From contig JBNMKN010000055.1 of the NCBI GenBank assembly GCA_050874365.1, forward strand, positions 1 through 11,985: a stretch of 11,985 nt of DNA, read 5' to 3'. The translations under genes and the position numbers were made by a program. Positions 1 to 7,198 of the stretch are shown piece after piece; position 1 is the stretch's first letter; each line of letters starts with the position of its first letter. Under the pieces are notes generated by a model. It saw nothing but the letters and a program-made list of their open reading frames with translations. It was not told where the DNA came from and did no database searches. The DNA comes from Eshraghiella sp050874365. GTDB taxonomy: Bacteria > Bacillota > Clostridia > Lachnospirales > Lachnospiraceae.

Positions 1-1
1 A

Positions 2-109
2 CACTCCGGCAACATCCAGCTGATAAACAATTCAGATAAAGGTAGCGGCAATACACTCCAGTTGAGTAGTCAAGCTACAGAAAATAAATCAAAAGTCCAT
101 AGTATCTGA
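2..109 (+). CDS. C-terminal fragment of an unidentified protein (possible end of the gene upstream of pstC)
   Basis: The frame starting at position 2 stays open for 35 codons and ends with TGA at 107-109; the other two forward frames stop within 40 bases. The visible tail is rich in Ser, Asn and Gln and contains an imperfect internal repeat: SGNIQL at residues 2-7 of the fragment and SGNTLQL about 14 residues later. The position directly upstream of pstC is where pstS often lies. However, the tail does not resemble the PstS C-terminus I know, so I do not name it. It could be a PstS with an unusual tail, an unrelated secreted or repeat protein, or non-coding sequence that happens to be open. 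The gap to pstC is 73 bp. Confidence 0.35.
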   Translation, partial: HSGNIQLINNSDKGSGNTLQLSSQATENKSKVHSI

Positions 110-137
110 ATTGTATTGAACCACGATATTAAAAGAA

Positions 138-162
138 AGGAAAGTGTGGTAATTAACTTCCT
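138..162 (+). other. Possible RNA hairpin upstream of pstC
   Basis: AGGAAAGT (138-145) can pair with ACTTCCT (156-162) with one bulged A, enclosing a 10-nt AT-rich loop. The only purine-rich SD-like stretch in this leader (around 138-141) falls in the left arm and lies about 40 nt from the pstC ATG, so it cannot serve that start directly. The element could be a 3'-end stabilising hairpin between two operon genes, or chance. Stability was not computed. Confidence 0.25.
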
Positions 163-182
163 AATTATCATACAAGATATAT

Positions 183-1037
183 ATGAGAAAAATCAAGGAA
201 AAAGGAATGGCGGCGGTGTTCGCCTTCCTTGCAAGTATTTCAGTAATAGCGGTTCTTGTAATATGTATATTTCTTTTTACAAGAGGAATACCTGCTATAC
301 ATCAGATAGGTTTTACAAAATTTGTATCAGGTAAAATATGGAAACCGGGCAGCGATTATTACGGAATATTTGTCATGATAATAGGAAGTCTGTATGTTAC
401 GGCAGGAGCACTTATAATAGGTGTTCCTGTTGGAGTATTTATGGCAATCTTCATGGCAAAGTTCTGTCCTGTATGGTTATATAAAATATTAAAGCCTGTA
501 GTCAATCTTTTAGCGGGAATACCTTCGATTATATACGGTTATTTTGGTTTAATGGTTATTGTTCCTTTTATAAGAAATAACTTTACAGGAAACGGATTCA
601 GTATTCTTGCCGCATCCATAGTTCTTGGTATGATGATACTTCCGACAATCATATCAGTATCGGAAGCCTCAATAAGAGCGGTTCCCGAAAGCTATATGGA
701 GGGTGCACTGGCACTTGGAGCAACAAAAGAAACAGCGGTATTTAAGACCATAGTTCCGGCAGCAAAGTCAGGAATAATAACAAGTCTTACCCTCGGTGTG
801 GGCAGGGCAATCGGAGAGACAATGGCGGTAAAGATGATTGTGGGAAACCAGACAAGACTTCCCGAAAGTATATTTGACGGAGTCAGGACGCTGACTTCCA
901 ATATCGTCCTTGAAATGGGATACGCCACCGATTTACATAAAGAAGCATTAATTGCAACAGGTGTAATTTTATTCGGATTTATACTTATACTAAATCTGAT
1001 TATCAGTATATTAAAGAGAAAGCAGGTGAAGGCATAA
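183..1037 (+). CDS. pstC: Phosphate ABC transporter permease PstC
   Basis: PstC is one of the two integral-membrane subunits of the high-affinity phosphate importer; with PstA it forms the channel energised by PstB. The 284-residue product has its first membrane helix at about 10-33, a periplasmic loop, and further helices to the C-terminus. The binding-protein-dependent permease EAA loop is visible at about 173-194 (EGALALGATKETAVFKTIVP), where PstB docks. AGIPSIIYGYFG (111-122) and the GRAIGET stretch near 208-214 are typical of the Pst permeases. The start at 183 preserves the short charged N-terminus usual in the family, but has no Shine-Dalgarno. An in-frame ATG at 207 has AAGGA at 195-199 and is a credible alternative. 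The stop overlaps the pstA start by one base (TAATG). Identification is firm; the start is not. Confidence 0.96.
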   Translation: MRKIKEKGMAAVFAFLASISVIAVLVICIFLFTRGIPAIHQIGFTKFVSGKIWKPGSDYYGIFVMIIGSLYVTAGALIIGVPVGVFMAIFMAKFCPVWLYKILKPVVNLLAGIPSIIYGYFGLMVIVPFIRNNFTGNGFSILAASIVLGMMILPTIISVSEASIRAVPESYMEGALALGATKETAVFKTIVPAAKSGIITSLTLGVGRAIGETMAVKMIVGNQTRLPESIFDGVRTLTSNIVLEMGYATDLHKEALIATGVILFGFILILNLIISILKRKQVKA

Positions 1038-1894
1038 TGGGAAAGAAATTGAGAGAGCATCATGTCGGTTCACTTGTGTTAAGAGGACTTATGTACCTTG
1101 CGGCAGGAATTACCGTCGTGGCACTTTTATATGTACTTGTGTATATTCTTGTAAACGGCATACCTGCGTTATTTACTTCAAAAGGACTTTTTTCACCAAA
1201 ATATAATTCTGAGAATGTATCACTTTTACCTTCTCTTATTAATACACTTATTCTTACTGCGGTATCACTTGCAATAGCAATCCCTTTAGGAATAGGAGCG
1301 GCGATATATTTATCGGAATATGCCAAAAAAAGAAATTTCTTTGTCAGGGTAATTGAACTTATGTCAGAAACCCTCAGCGGAATACCTTCAATCATATACG
1401 GACTCTTCGGTATGATATTTTTCGTGGTATTTTTAAAATGGGATTATTCCCTTCTGGCAGGTGCGGCAACAGCGGCAATTATGGTATTGCCTACAATATT
1501 AAGCACTACAAAAGAAGCGCTTGATTCTGTACCTGATTCATACAGGGAAGGCAGCTTTGCACTCGGTACAGGCAAGTTAAGAACCATATTTAAGGTTGTT
1601 CTTCCGGCGGCGGTTCCCGGTATACTTTCCGGAATTATCCTTGCCATAGGACGTATAGTAGGAGAGACAGCAGCACTTTTATATACATCGGGAACAGCGA
1701 CAAGAGGACTTACCAAAGGACTTATGTCATCGGGAAGAACTCTTGCGGTACATATGTATACAATTTCCAGTGAAGGATTTCATACAAAACAGACTTTTGC
1801 CACAGCGGTAATACTTTTGATATTTGTATTCATAATAAATACATTGTCATCCGTAGTAGCAAAGCAAATCAGTAAAAAAGCAGGAGGACAGTAA
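1037..1894 (+). CDS. pstA: Phosphate ABC transporter permease PstA
   Basis: PstA is the second membrane subunit of the Pst phosphate importer and partners PstC. The 285-residue protein has an N-terminal helix at about 17-38, an extracytoplasmic loop near 45-65 and then the transporter core. SGIPSIIYGLFG (114-125) parallels the same motif in PstC, and the EAA loop lies at about 170-190 (REGSFALGTGKLRTIFKVVL), followed by GRIVGETAALLYTSG (205-219), a strong PstA signature. Its ATG shares one base with the pstC stop and the pstB ATG shares one base with its own stop, so the three genes are almost certainly translationally coupled. An AGGTGA-type SD lies within the end of pstC (about 1024-1029). 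No anomaly is visible. Confidence 0.96.
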   Translation: MGKKLREHHVGSLVLRGLMYLAAGITVVALLYVLVYILVNGIPALFTSKGLFSPKYNSENVSLLPSLINTLILTAVSLAIAIPLGIGAAIYLSEYAKKRNFFVRVIELMSETLSGIPSIIYGLFGMIFFVVFLKWDYSLLAGAATAAIMVLPTILSTTKEALDSVPDSYREGSFALGTGKLRTIFKVVLPAAVPGILSGIILAIGRIVGETAALLYTSGTATRGLTKGLMSSGRTLAVHMYTISSEGFHTKQTFATAVILLIFVFIINTLSSVVAKQISKKAGGQ

Positions 1895-2649
1895 TGTCAG
1901 ATTATAAATTTAACGTAAAAGGGCTTGACCTTTATTATGGAGATTTTCACGCCCTTAAAGATATAAATATGGAAATTAAATCCAATATGGTAACTGCATT
2001 CATAGGTCCCAGCGGTTGCGGAAAATCAACTTTCCTTAAGACCCTTAACAGAATGAATGATTTGGTGGATAATTGTAAAATTACCGGAGATGTTCTTCTT
2101 GATGATGTGGACATATACGGCAAAATGGATGTGTGTGAGCTTAGGAAAAGGGTGGGAATGGTGTTCCAGAAACCTAATCCTTTCCCTATGAGCATATATG
2201 ACAATATAGCCTTCGGACCAAGAACCCACGGAATAAAGTCAAAGGCAGCCCTTGATGAAATCGTGGAGCAGTCATTAAAAAATGCGGCAATCTGGGATGA
2301 AGTCAAAGACAGATTAAAAAAATCCGCACTTGGACTTTCCGGAGGACAGCAGCAGAGACTCTGTATAGCAAGAGCACTGGCTGTTAAACCTGAGGTTATA
2401 CTCATGGATGAGCCTACATCAGCCCTTGACCCTATATCTACTTCAAAGATTGAGGACCTTGTTATGGAGTTAAAAAAACAGTATACCATCGTAATGGTTA
2501 CACATAATATGCAGCAGGCAACCCGTGTTGCGGATGAGACGGTATTTTTCCTGTTAGGAGAAATAATCGAGCATAACAATACGGAAGCAATGTTTTCAAT
2601 GCCAAAAGATAAGAGAACAGAGGATTATATATCAGGAAGGTTTGGATGA
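1894..2649 (+). CDS. pstB: Phosphate ABC transporter ATP-binding protein PstB
   Basis: PstB is the cytoplasmic ATPase that powers phosphate import through PstC/PstA. The 251-residue length is normal for the family. All nucleotide-binding elements are present: Walker A GPSGCGKST (38-46), Q-loop around FQKPNPFP (91-98), ABC signature LSGGQQQR (148-155), Walker B VILMDEP (168-174) with the catalytic Glu in MDEPTSALDP, and the H-loop His at 204 (VTHNMQQA). The NPFPMSIYDNIAFGPR stretch is characteristic of PstB among ABC ATPases. A good SD (AGGAGG, about 1882-1887) lies inside the end of pstA. The stop overlaps the phoU start by 4 nt (ATGA). PstB commonly works with PhoU in signalling phosphate status to the sensor kinase. 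Confidence 0.98.
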   Translation: MSDYKFNVKGLDLYYGDFHALKDINMEIKSNMVTAFIGPSGCGKSTFLKTLNRMNDLVDNCKITGDVLLDDVDIYGKMDVCELRKRVGMVFQKPNPFPMSIYDNIAFGPRTHGIKSKAALDEIVEQSLKNAAIWDEVKDRLKKSALGLSGGQQQRLCIARALAVKPEVILMDEPTSALDPISTSKIEDLVMELKKQYTIVMVTHNMQQATRVADETVFFLLGEIIEHNNTEAMFSMPKDKRTEDYISGRFG

Positions 2650-3299
2650 TGAGAAAATTATTTGATCAGGAATTAAAAACACTTAACGAAGAACTTTTTT
2701 CAATGGGCGCTCTGGTAGAAAAAGCTATAGAAAAGGCCATAAGCGCACTTATTAATTCCAATGTGGAAGAGGCAAAAAAAGCAATTGAAGAGGATGATAA
2801 AATCGACCAGGCAAAAAAGGATATTGAAAGTCTTTGCATGAAGCTCCTCCTTACACAGCAGCCTGTGGCAAGCGACCTGCGCCATATATCATCGGCACTT
2901 AAAATGGTTACAGACCTTGAAAGAATCGGCGACCATGCGGCAGATATTTCGGAAATAACGATTTTGTTGTCGCAGATGGAATATACATCTGACCTTGATA
3001 TTCTGAAACGAATGGCGGTAAAGACAACTGAAATGGTTATAAGAAGTCTTGAAGCATTTTCGGAAGGTAATGTGGAAAAAGCAAAAGAAGTTATTAACGA
3101 TGACGATATTGTGGATGAACTTTTCCTCAATGTAAAAGACAATGTAATTTCCATTATAAGCAGCAATCCTAACAAGGGCGGGGAAGCCACGGACTTGTTA
3201 ATGATAGGAAAATATTTTGAAAGAATCGGCGACCATGCAACCAATATTGCGGAATGGGCAATTTACTCCGTACAGGGTGATATTAACGTGGTTCAATAA
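2646..3299 (+). CDS. phoU: Phosphate transport system regulator PhoU
   Basis: PhoU is a cytoplasmic metal-binding helical-bundle protein that links Pst transporter activity to the PhoR-type kinase and represses the Pho regulon when phosphate is plentiful. The 217-residue product has the usual two tandem three-helix repeats. Each carries the hallmark metal-binding signature: DLERIGDHAADI (90-101) and YFERIGDHATNI (190-201). The start overlaps pstB by 4 nt. AGGAAGG at 2634-2640 could serve the ATG at 2646 (5-nt spacing) or the adjacent ATG at 2649 (8-nt spacing), so the first Met is uncertain by one codon. It is the last gene of the pst block before an 87-bp regulatory gap. Confidence 0.96.
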   Translation: MMRKLFDQELKTLNEELFSMGALVEKAIEKAISALINSNVEEAKKAIEEDDKIDQAKKDIESLCMKLLLTQQPVASDLRHISSALKMVTDLERIGDHAADISEITILLSQMEYTSDLDILKRMAVKTTEMVIRSLEAFSEGNVEKAKEVINDDDIVDELFLNVKDNVISIISSNPNKGGEATDLLMIGKYFERIGDHATNIAEWAIYSVQGDINVVQ

Positions 3300-3342
3300 T
3301 TTTACATAAATTTTACATAACCTCAAAGCAAATTTTACATAA
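3300..3342 (+). promoter_or_regulatory. Putative Pho box: three TTTTACATAA direct repeats on an 11-bp grid
   Basis: TTTTACATAA occurs exactly at 3300-3309, 3311-3320 and 3333-3342. The starts are 11 and 22 bp apart, so the copies lie on the same DNA face with one degenerate slot at about 3322-3331. Known PhoP boxes in Bacillus consist of TTAACA-like hexamers repeated about every 11 bp; the TTTACA core here fits that pattern. The site lies directly upstream of the phosphate cotransporter gene and within the Pho locus, so binding by the response regulator encoded at 5172-5849 is a natural inference. A weak -10 candidate, CAAAAT, lies at 3355-3360. Confidence 0.75.
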
Positions 3343-3388
3343 TGATGATAAAAACAAAATAAGAAAATAAAAAGAGGTTATGTAAAAT
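3310..3388 (+). promoter_or_regulatory. 15-bp perfect inverted repeat enclosing the leader and sequestering the SD/start of the cotransporter gene
   Basis: ATTTTACATAACCTC at 3310-3324 is the exact reverse complement of GAGGTTATGTAAAAT at 3374-3388, with a 49-nt AT-rich interval. The downstream arm contains GAGG, the 3' part of the Shine-Dalgarno (AAAGAGG, 3371-3377), and reaches the first two bases of the ATG at 3387. The upstream arm contains the second Pho-box repeat. A transcript reading through from phoU would carry both arms and could hide the ribosome binding site. A transcript starting downstream of the Pho box would lack the upstream arm. Regulatory use is inferred, not shown. Confidence 0.6.
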
Positions 3389-5168
3389 GAGTTTTTTTGA
3401 TGCGTTGACAATGTTAGGAGGACTTGCACTTTTCCTTTTTGGTATGAATTCCATGGGAGACGGGCTTGCCAAATTATCCGGAGGAAAGTTAGAAAACATT
3501 CTTGAAAAACTTACAGCCAACAAGATAAAGGCTGTTCTTCTCGGTGCCGGTGTTACAGCCGTAATCCAGAGCTCGTCCGCAACGACGGTTATGGTGGTAG
3601 GTTTTGTCAATTCCGGTATTATGAAGCTAAGCCAGGCGGTTGGCGTTATTTTTGGTGCCAACATAGGTACAACTGCCACTACATGGATATTGAGCCTGTC
3701 GGGAATAAGCAGCGGCAACTTTTTTGTGCAGCTTTTAAAACCATCATCATTTTCTCCAATCCTTGCCCTTGTCGGCGTAATACTTATTTTATTCAGCAAA
3801 AAAGATAAGAAAAAAGATGTGGGTACAATCCTCATAAGCTTTGCTATTCTTATGTTCGGAATGGAGACCATGAGCGGTGCCGTAGCAGGACTTAAAGATA
3901 ACGAGAGCTTCGTACATCTTTTTACAATGTTTAAAAATCCTATACTCGGACTTATCGCAGGTGCGGTACTTACGGCTGCAATCCAGAGCTCATCTGCATC
4001 AATCGGTATTTTACAGGCATTGTGTTCAACAGGTGCGATTACTTTCAGCAGTGCATTGCCTATCATACTGGGACAGAATATAGGTACATGTGTAACTGCA
4101 ATTATTTCAGCCGTTGGAGCAAATAAAAATGCTAAAAGGGCTGCTTTTGTGCACTTATATTTTAACCTTATAGGAACGATTATATTTATGAGCGTATTCT
4201 ACGGAATCAATGCCTTCGTGCATTTTGAATTCCTTGAGCAATCCGCTAACCAGCTTGGAATAGCAATTCTTCACACAAGCTTTAATGTGCTTGCAACAAT
4301 TGTACTTCTTCCTTTCTCCAAAGGACTTGAAAAACTTGCAAGCCTTACTGTCAGGGACAAAAAGGAAAGTAATAAGCCTAAGGCTTCAGAGATGAAGTTA
4401 TTGGATGTAAGATTTCTTGAAAGACCCGCTTTTGCCGTTGAATTAAGCAAAACAACCACAATTAACATGGCAAAGGTAGTCAGGATGTCAATTATGGAAG
4501 CTATAGAGCTTCTTGATGAATATAATGAAAAGAAAGCCGCAAAGGTAGCCGAGCTTGAAAAACTTGTTGACATATACGAGGACGAGCTTGGGGATTATCT
4601 TGTTAAATTAAGTGCAAAAAGCCTCAGTGAGCACGACTCAAAACTGCTTTCCAAGATGCTTCATTCAATCGGGGATTTGGAAAGAATATCCGACCATGCA
4701 CTTAACATAAAAGAAGCGGCATCCGAGATGCACAGTAAGAAAATCAAATTCTCGGATGAAGCAAAGGCAGAATTGAATGTTCTCACGGATGCAATAAGCC
4801 GTATAGTTGACCTTGCAATATTCAGTTACATCAATGATGACAAAAAAGAAGCGCTTCTTGTAGAACCTCTTGAAGAGGTTATTGACGTAGTCAATGATAA
4901 ACTTAAGAACCGTCACATAAAACGATTAAGAACAGGACAGTGTACAATCGAGCTTGGTTTTATATTATCCGATATAACCAACAATTTTGAAAGGGTTGCC
5001 GACCACTGTTCCAACATTGCGGCGTGCGAATTACAGATAGATTCCGATGAGTTTGAATCCCATGATTACCTCGGAAGAATGAAAAAAGATGACGAAAACT
5101 ATAAAGCACGTTATAATGAATTTTTAGAAGAGTACAAGCTGCCTAAGTATAATAAGAAGGAGGCATAA
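3387..5168 (+). CDS. Na+/phosphate cotransporter family protein with C-terminal PhoU-like domain
   Basis: This is a sodium-coupled inorganic phosphate transporter of the NptA/SLC34-like family (Na_Pi_cotrans) located in the membrane. Residues 1-312 form the hydrophobic transport region with two inverted repeats, each carrying the diagnostic QSSS motif (61-64 and 200-203) within VIQSSSATT and AIQSSSASI. GANIGTT (90-96) and GQNIGTC (229-235) are the matching second motifs. After a charged linker (about 323-340), residues 345-550 form a PhoU-like helical region with LERISDHALNI (431-441) and FERVADHCSNI (534-544). The 593-residue length is usual for bacterial members with this fusion. Phosphate is the likely substrate, supported by position between phoU and the Pho two-component genes; some homologues have been suggested to move other anions. 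AAAGAGG precedes the ATG, and the gene has its own Pho-box-like upstream region. Confidence 0.93.
   Translation: MSFFDALTMLGGLALFLFGMNSMGDGLAKLSGGKLENILEKLTANKIKAVLLGAGVTAVIQSSSATTVMVVGFVNSGIMKLSQAVGVIFGANIGTTATTWILSLSGISSGNFFVQLLKPSSFSPILALVGVILILFSKKDKKKDVGTILISFAILMFGMETMSGAVAGLKDNESFVHLFTMFKNPILGLIAGAVLTAAIQSSSASIGILQALCSTGAITFSSALPIILGQNIGTCVTAIISAVGANKNAKRAAFVHLYFNLIGTIIFMSVFYGINAFVHFEFLEQSANQLGIAILHTSFNVLATIVLLPFSKGLEKLASLTVRDKKESNKPKASEMKLLDVRFLERPAFAVELSKTTTINMAKVVRMSIMEAIELLDEYNEKKAAKVAELEKLVDIYEDELGDYLVKLSAKSLSEHDSKLLSKMLHSIGDLERISDHALNIKEAASEMHSKKIKFSDEAKAELNVLTDAISRIVDLAIFSYINDDKKEALLVEPLEEVIDVVNDKLKNRHIKRLRTGQCTIELGFILSDITNNFERVADHCSNIAACELQIDSDEFESHDYLGRMKKDDENYKARYNEFLEEYKLPKYNKKEA
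5157..5163 (+). promoter_or_regulatory. Shine-Dalgarno of the response regulator gene
   Basis: AAGGAGG lies 8 nt before the ATG at 5172 and inside the last codons of the cotransporter gene, whose TAA is at 5166-5168. It fixes the response regulator start and argues for co-transcription with the transporter. Confidence 0.85.
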
Positions 5169-5171
5169 TAT

Positions 5172-5849
5172 ATGAAAACACCGTTAGTATATATTGTAGA
5201 GGATGACAATAACATAAGCGAAATTGAGAGCTTTGCATTAAAAAACAGCGGTTATATAACAGAAGTTTTTGAAACGGGAAAAATTTTTTTTAAACATCTT
5301 CAGAACAAGAAGCCGGACATAGTGCTGCTTGATATTATGCTTCCGGATATGGATGGACTTGAGATTTTAAGAAAAATGAGAAATACTCCCGATTACAAAA
5401 AAATACCTGTAATTATGGTTACCGCCAAAACAACCGAAATAGACAAGGTAAAAGGGCTTGACCTCGGAGCAGATGATTACATATCCAAACCATTTGGTAT
5501 AATGGAGCTTATCTCAAGAGTTAAGGCTCTTTTAAGAAGAACCCTTAATCTTGAAGAAGAGAAAGTGCTGTCCTATGAAAATGTCGTGATGGATGTGGAA
5601 AAAAGAGCAGTTTATGTAGACAATGAATCGGTAGAGCTTACCTACAAGGAATTTGAACTTTTAAAACTTCTGCTTCAGAATTCGGGAATCGTACTTAGAA
5701 GAGAAGTGATTATGGACAGGGTATGGGGTACCGAGTTCGAGGGCGAATCAAGGACACTTGATATGCACATTAAGACACTCAGGCAGAAGCTCGGAGAGGG
5801 CGGAGCGATTATTAAGACAATACGAAACGTAGGTTATGAAATAGGATAA
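5172..5849 (+). CDS. OmpR/PhoB-family response regulator, likely regulator of the phosphate regulon
   Basis: This is a cytoplasmic DNA-binding response regulator of 225 residues. The receiver domain (about 5-120) has the acidic pocket EDD at 10-12, the phospho-acceptor Asp54 in VLLDIMLPDMDG, the switch Thr84 in MVTAK and the conserved Lys106 in SKPFG. The C-terminal winged helix (about 130-225) contains LTYKEFELLKLL (156-167), the recognition-helix region RTLDMHIKTLRQKLG (194-208) and the wing IRNVGYEIG at the end. Only 3 nt separate it from the upstream transporter, and its stop overlaps the kinase start by one base. Location makes it the probable PhoB/PhoP equivalent acting on boxes such as 3300-3342. 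OmpR-type regulators are hard to tell apart by sequence, so the phosphate assignment rests mainly on context. Confidence 0.93.
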   Translation: MKTPLVYIVEDDNNISEIESFALKNSGYITEVFETGKIFFKHLQNKKPDIVLLDIMLPDMDGLEILRKMRNTPDYKKIPVIMVTAKTTEIDKVKGLDLGADDYISKPFGIMELISRVKALLRRTLNLEEEKVLSYENVVMDVEKRAVYVDNESVELTYKEFELLKLLLQNSGIVLRREVIMDRVWGTEFEGESRTLDMHIKTLRQKLGEGGAIIKTIRNVGYEIG

Positions 5850-7171
5850 TGAAAAGCATGAAAAAAAGAATTAATGTCCAGTTCTTAATCGTGGTGAGTG
5901 TTGCGATTATAGTTACTGCGGCAGCGGCAATATGCATCTTTTATAATACATTTAAAAGAGAAATAATGGAAAATTTAAAGACAACCGCCTACACAATCAG
6001 AAGTATAGCAGAACCTGAATACGGAATACAGGATTTTGATTATGATAAGCTCGGCAGGACAAGAATTACTGTTGTAAGAAGTGACGGAACGGTTATTTTT
6101 GATAATGTCACAGATGCCGCCTCCATGGAAAACCACGGAGACAGACCGGAGATTCAGGAGGCTTTCAGTATAGGAGAAGGAAGCACCATAAGAAAATCCG
6201 ACACGGTAGGAAAAAGCAACTTTTATTTTGCCTTAAAAATCAATGATGACTGTGTTGTGCGTGTGGCAAGGGAAGCGTCAAGTATATGGCATATATTTTT
6301 ATCTGCTCTGCCTGCGTTTGTTTCCATAGTTGTCCTTGTTGTGGTTATAAGCGTTGTTTCCAACCATTTTCTGACAAGAAGTTTCATTGCACCGATTGAA
6401 CAGGTGGCAAATAATCTTGACAATCTTGACGAAGTTACGGTGTATAAAGAGATGCAGCCGTTTGTGAACACCATAAAGAAGCAGCATGAGGATATAATCA
6501 AAAATGCCATGATGAGGCAGGAATTTACCGCCAATGTATCCCATGAGCTTAAGACCCCTCTTACAGCCATATCGGGATATTCCGAGCTTATTAAGAACGG
6601 AATGGCAGGAAGCGAAGATATCGGCAGATTTGCCAATGAGATATATACCAATGCCAACAGACTTCTAAACCTGATTAATGACATAATCAACCTGTCAGAG
6701 CTTGACAGGGGAATAGCCCTTGAATATGAGGATGTTGATATATCGGAGATAGCGGAAAACTGTGTATCAATGTTAGATTTCCACGCTAAAGAAAATCAGG
6801 TAACACTCCATTTTGACGGAGAAAAAACAATTGTCAGAGGCAATAAAAATAAATTGGAAGAGGTTGTCTATAATCTTTGCGATAATGCCATACGCTACAA
6901 TAAAGCGGGCGGGGAAGTATGGGTTACCGTTAAAAACACTCCTGAGGGCAAAATACTGTCCGTTAAAGATAATGGTATAGGAATATCCAAAGAGAACCAG
7001 AAACGCATATTTGAGCGTTTTTACAGAGTTGATAAGAGCCGTTCAAAAAAGACCGGCGGAACCGGTCTTGGACTTGCTATCGTCAAACATATTATTGAAC
7101 AGCATAATTTCAAAATAGAAGTGATAAGTGATGAAAATATAGGCACCACGATTAATGTTATCATGAAGTAG
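5849..7171 (+). CDS. Membrane sensor histidine kinase, likely PhoR-type partner of the adjacent regulator
   Basis: This 440-residue membrane kinase probably phosphorylates the response regulator encoded directly upstream; the two genes overlap by one base (TAATG). Helix TM1 lies at about 12-32 and TM2 at about 147-171, enclosing an extracytoplasmic region of about 115 residues with a PAS/Cache-like pattern (RITVVRSDGTVIFDN, 72-86). A degenerate HAMP-like linker follows (about 172-210). The dimerisation helix carries the phospho-acceptor His232 in SHELKTPL (231-238). The ATPase domain has the N-box NLCDNAIRYNK (342-352), G1 DNGIG (374-378), F-box FERFYRVD (388-395) and G2 GGTGLGL (403-409), so it appears catalytically intact. 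Specificity for phosphate signalling is inferred from the Pst/PhoU context. Confidence 0.93.
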   Translation: MKSMKKRINVQFLIVVSVAIIVTAAAAICIFYNTFKREIMENLKTTAYTIRSIAEPEYGIQDFDYDKLGRTRITVVRSDGTVIFDNVTDAASMENHGDRPEIQEAFSIGEGSTIRKSDTVGKSNFYFALKINDDCVVRVAREASSIWHIFLSALPAFVSIVVLVVVISVVSNHFLTRSFIAPIEQVANNLDNLDEVTVYKEMQPFVNTIKKQHEDIIKNAMMRQEFTANVSHELKTPLTAISGYSELIKNGMAGSEDIGRFANEIYTNANRLLNLINDIINLSELDRGIALEYEDVDISEIAENCVSMLDFHAKENQVTLHFDGEKTIVRGNKNKLEEVVYNLCDNAIRYNKAGGEVWVTVKNTPEGKILSVKDNGIGISKENQKRIFERFYRVDKSRSKKTGGTGLGLAIVKHIIEQHNFKIEVISDENIGTTINVIMK

Positions 7172-7198
7172 GAATTACAGCGGCTTGACTGTAATTCC
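7171..7198. terminator. Perfect 10-bp hairpin at the convergent gene junction (possible bidirectional terminator)
   Basis: GGAATTACAG (7171-7180) and CTGTAATTCC (7189-7198) are exact reverse complements around an 8-nt loop. The left arm starts at the last base of the kinase stop codon, and the hairpin covers the last codons and stop of the minus-strand gene. No T-rich tract follows on either strand, so it is not a classical intrinsic terminator. It may instead block read-through between convergent genes or protect mRNA 3' ends. Confidence 0.5.

Noticed and set aside
153..181. TTAACT-N17-GATATA as a promoter for pstC
   Set aside because: The -10 match is only 3/6 and the transcription start would fall after the ATG at 183.
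1947..2579. Long minus-strand open frame (210 codons) antisense to pstB
   Set aside because: It lies wholly within the strongly supported pstB, and its translation shows no recognisable domain; it reflects codon bias. The same holds for the minus-strand frames at 2666-3244, 3335-4066 and 6223-6690.
3342..3362. Six-codon leader peptide (MMIKTK) between the Pho box and the cotransporter gene
   Set aside because: No Shine-Dalgarno precedes it, it overlaps a Pho-box unit, and the sequence is low-complexity AT-rich DNA.
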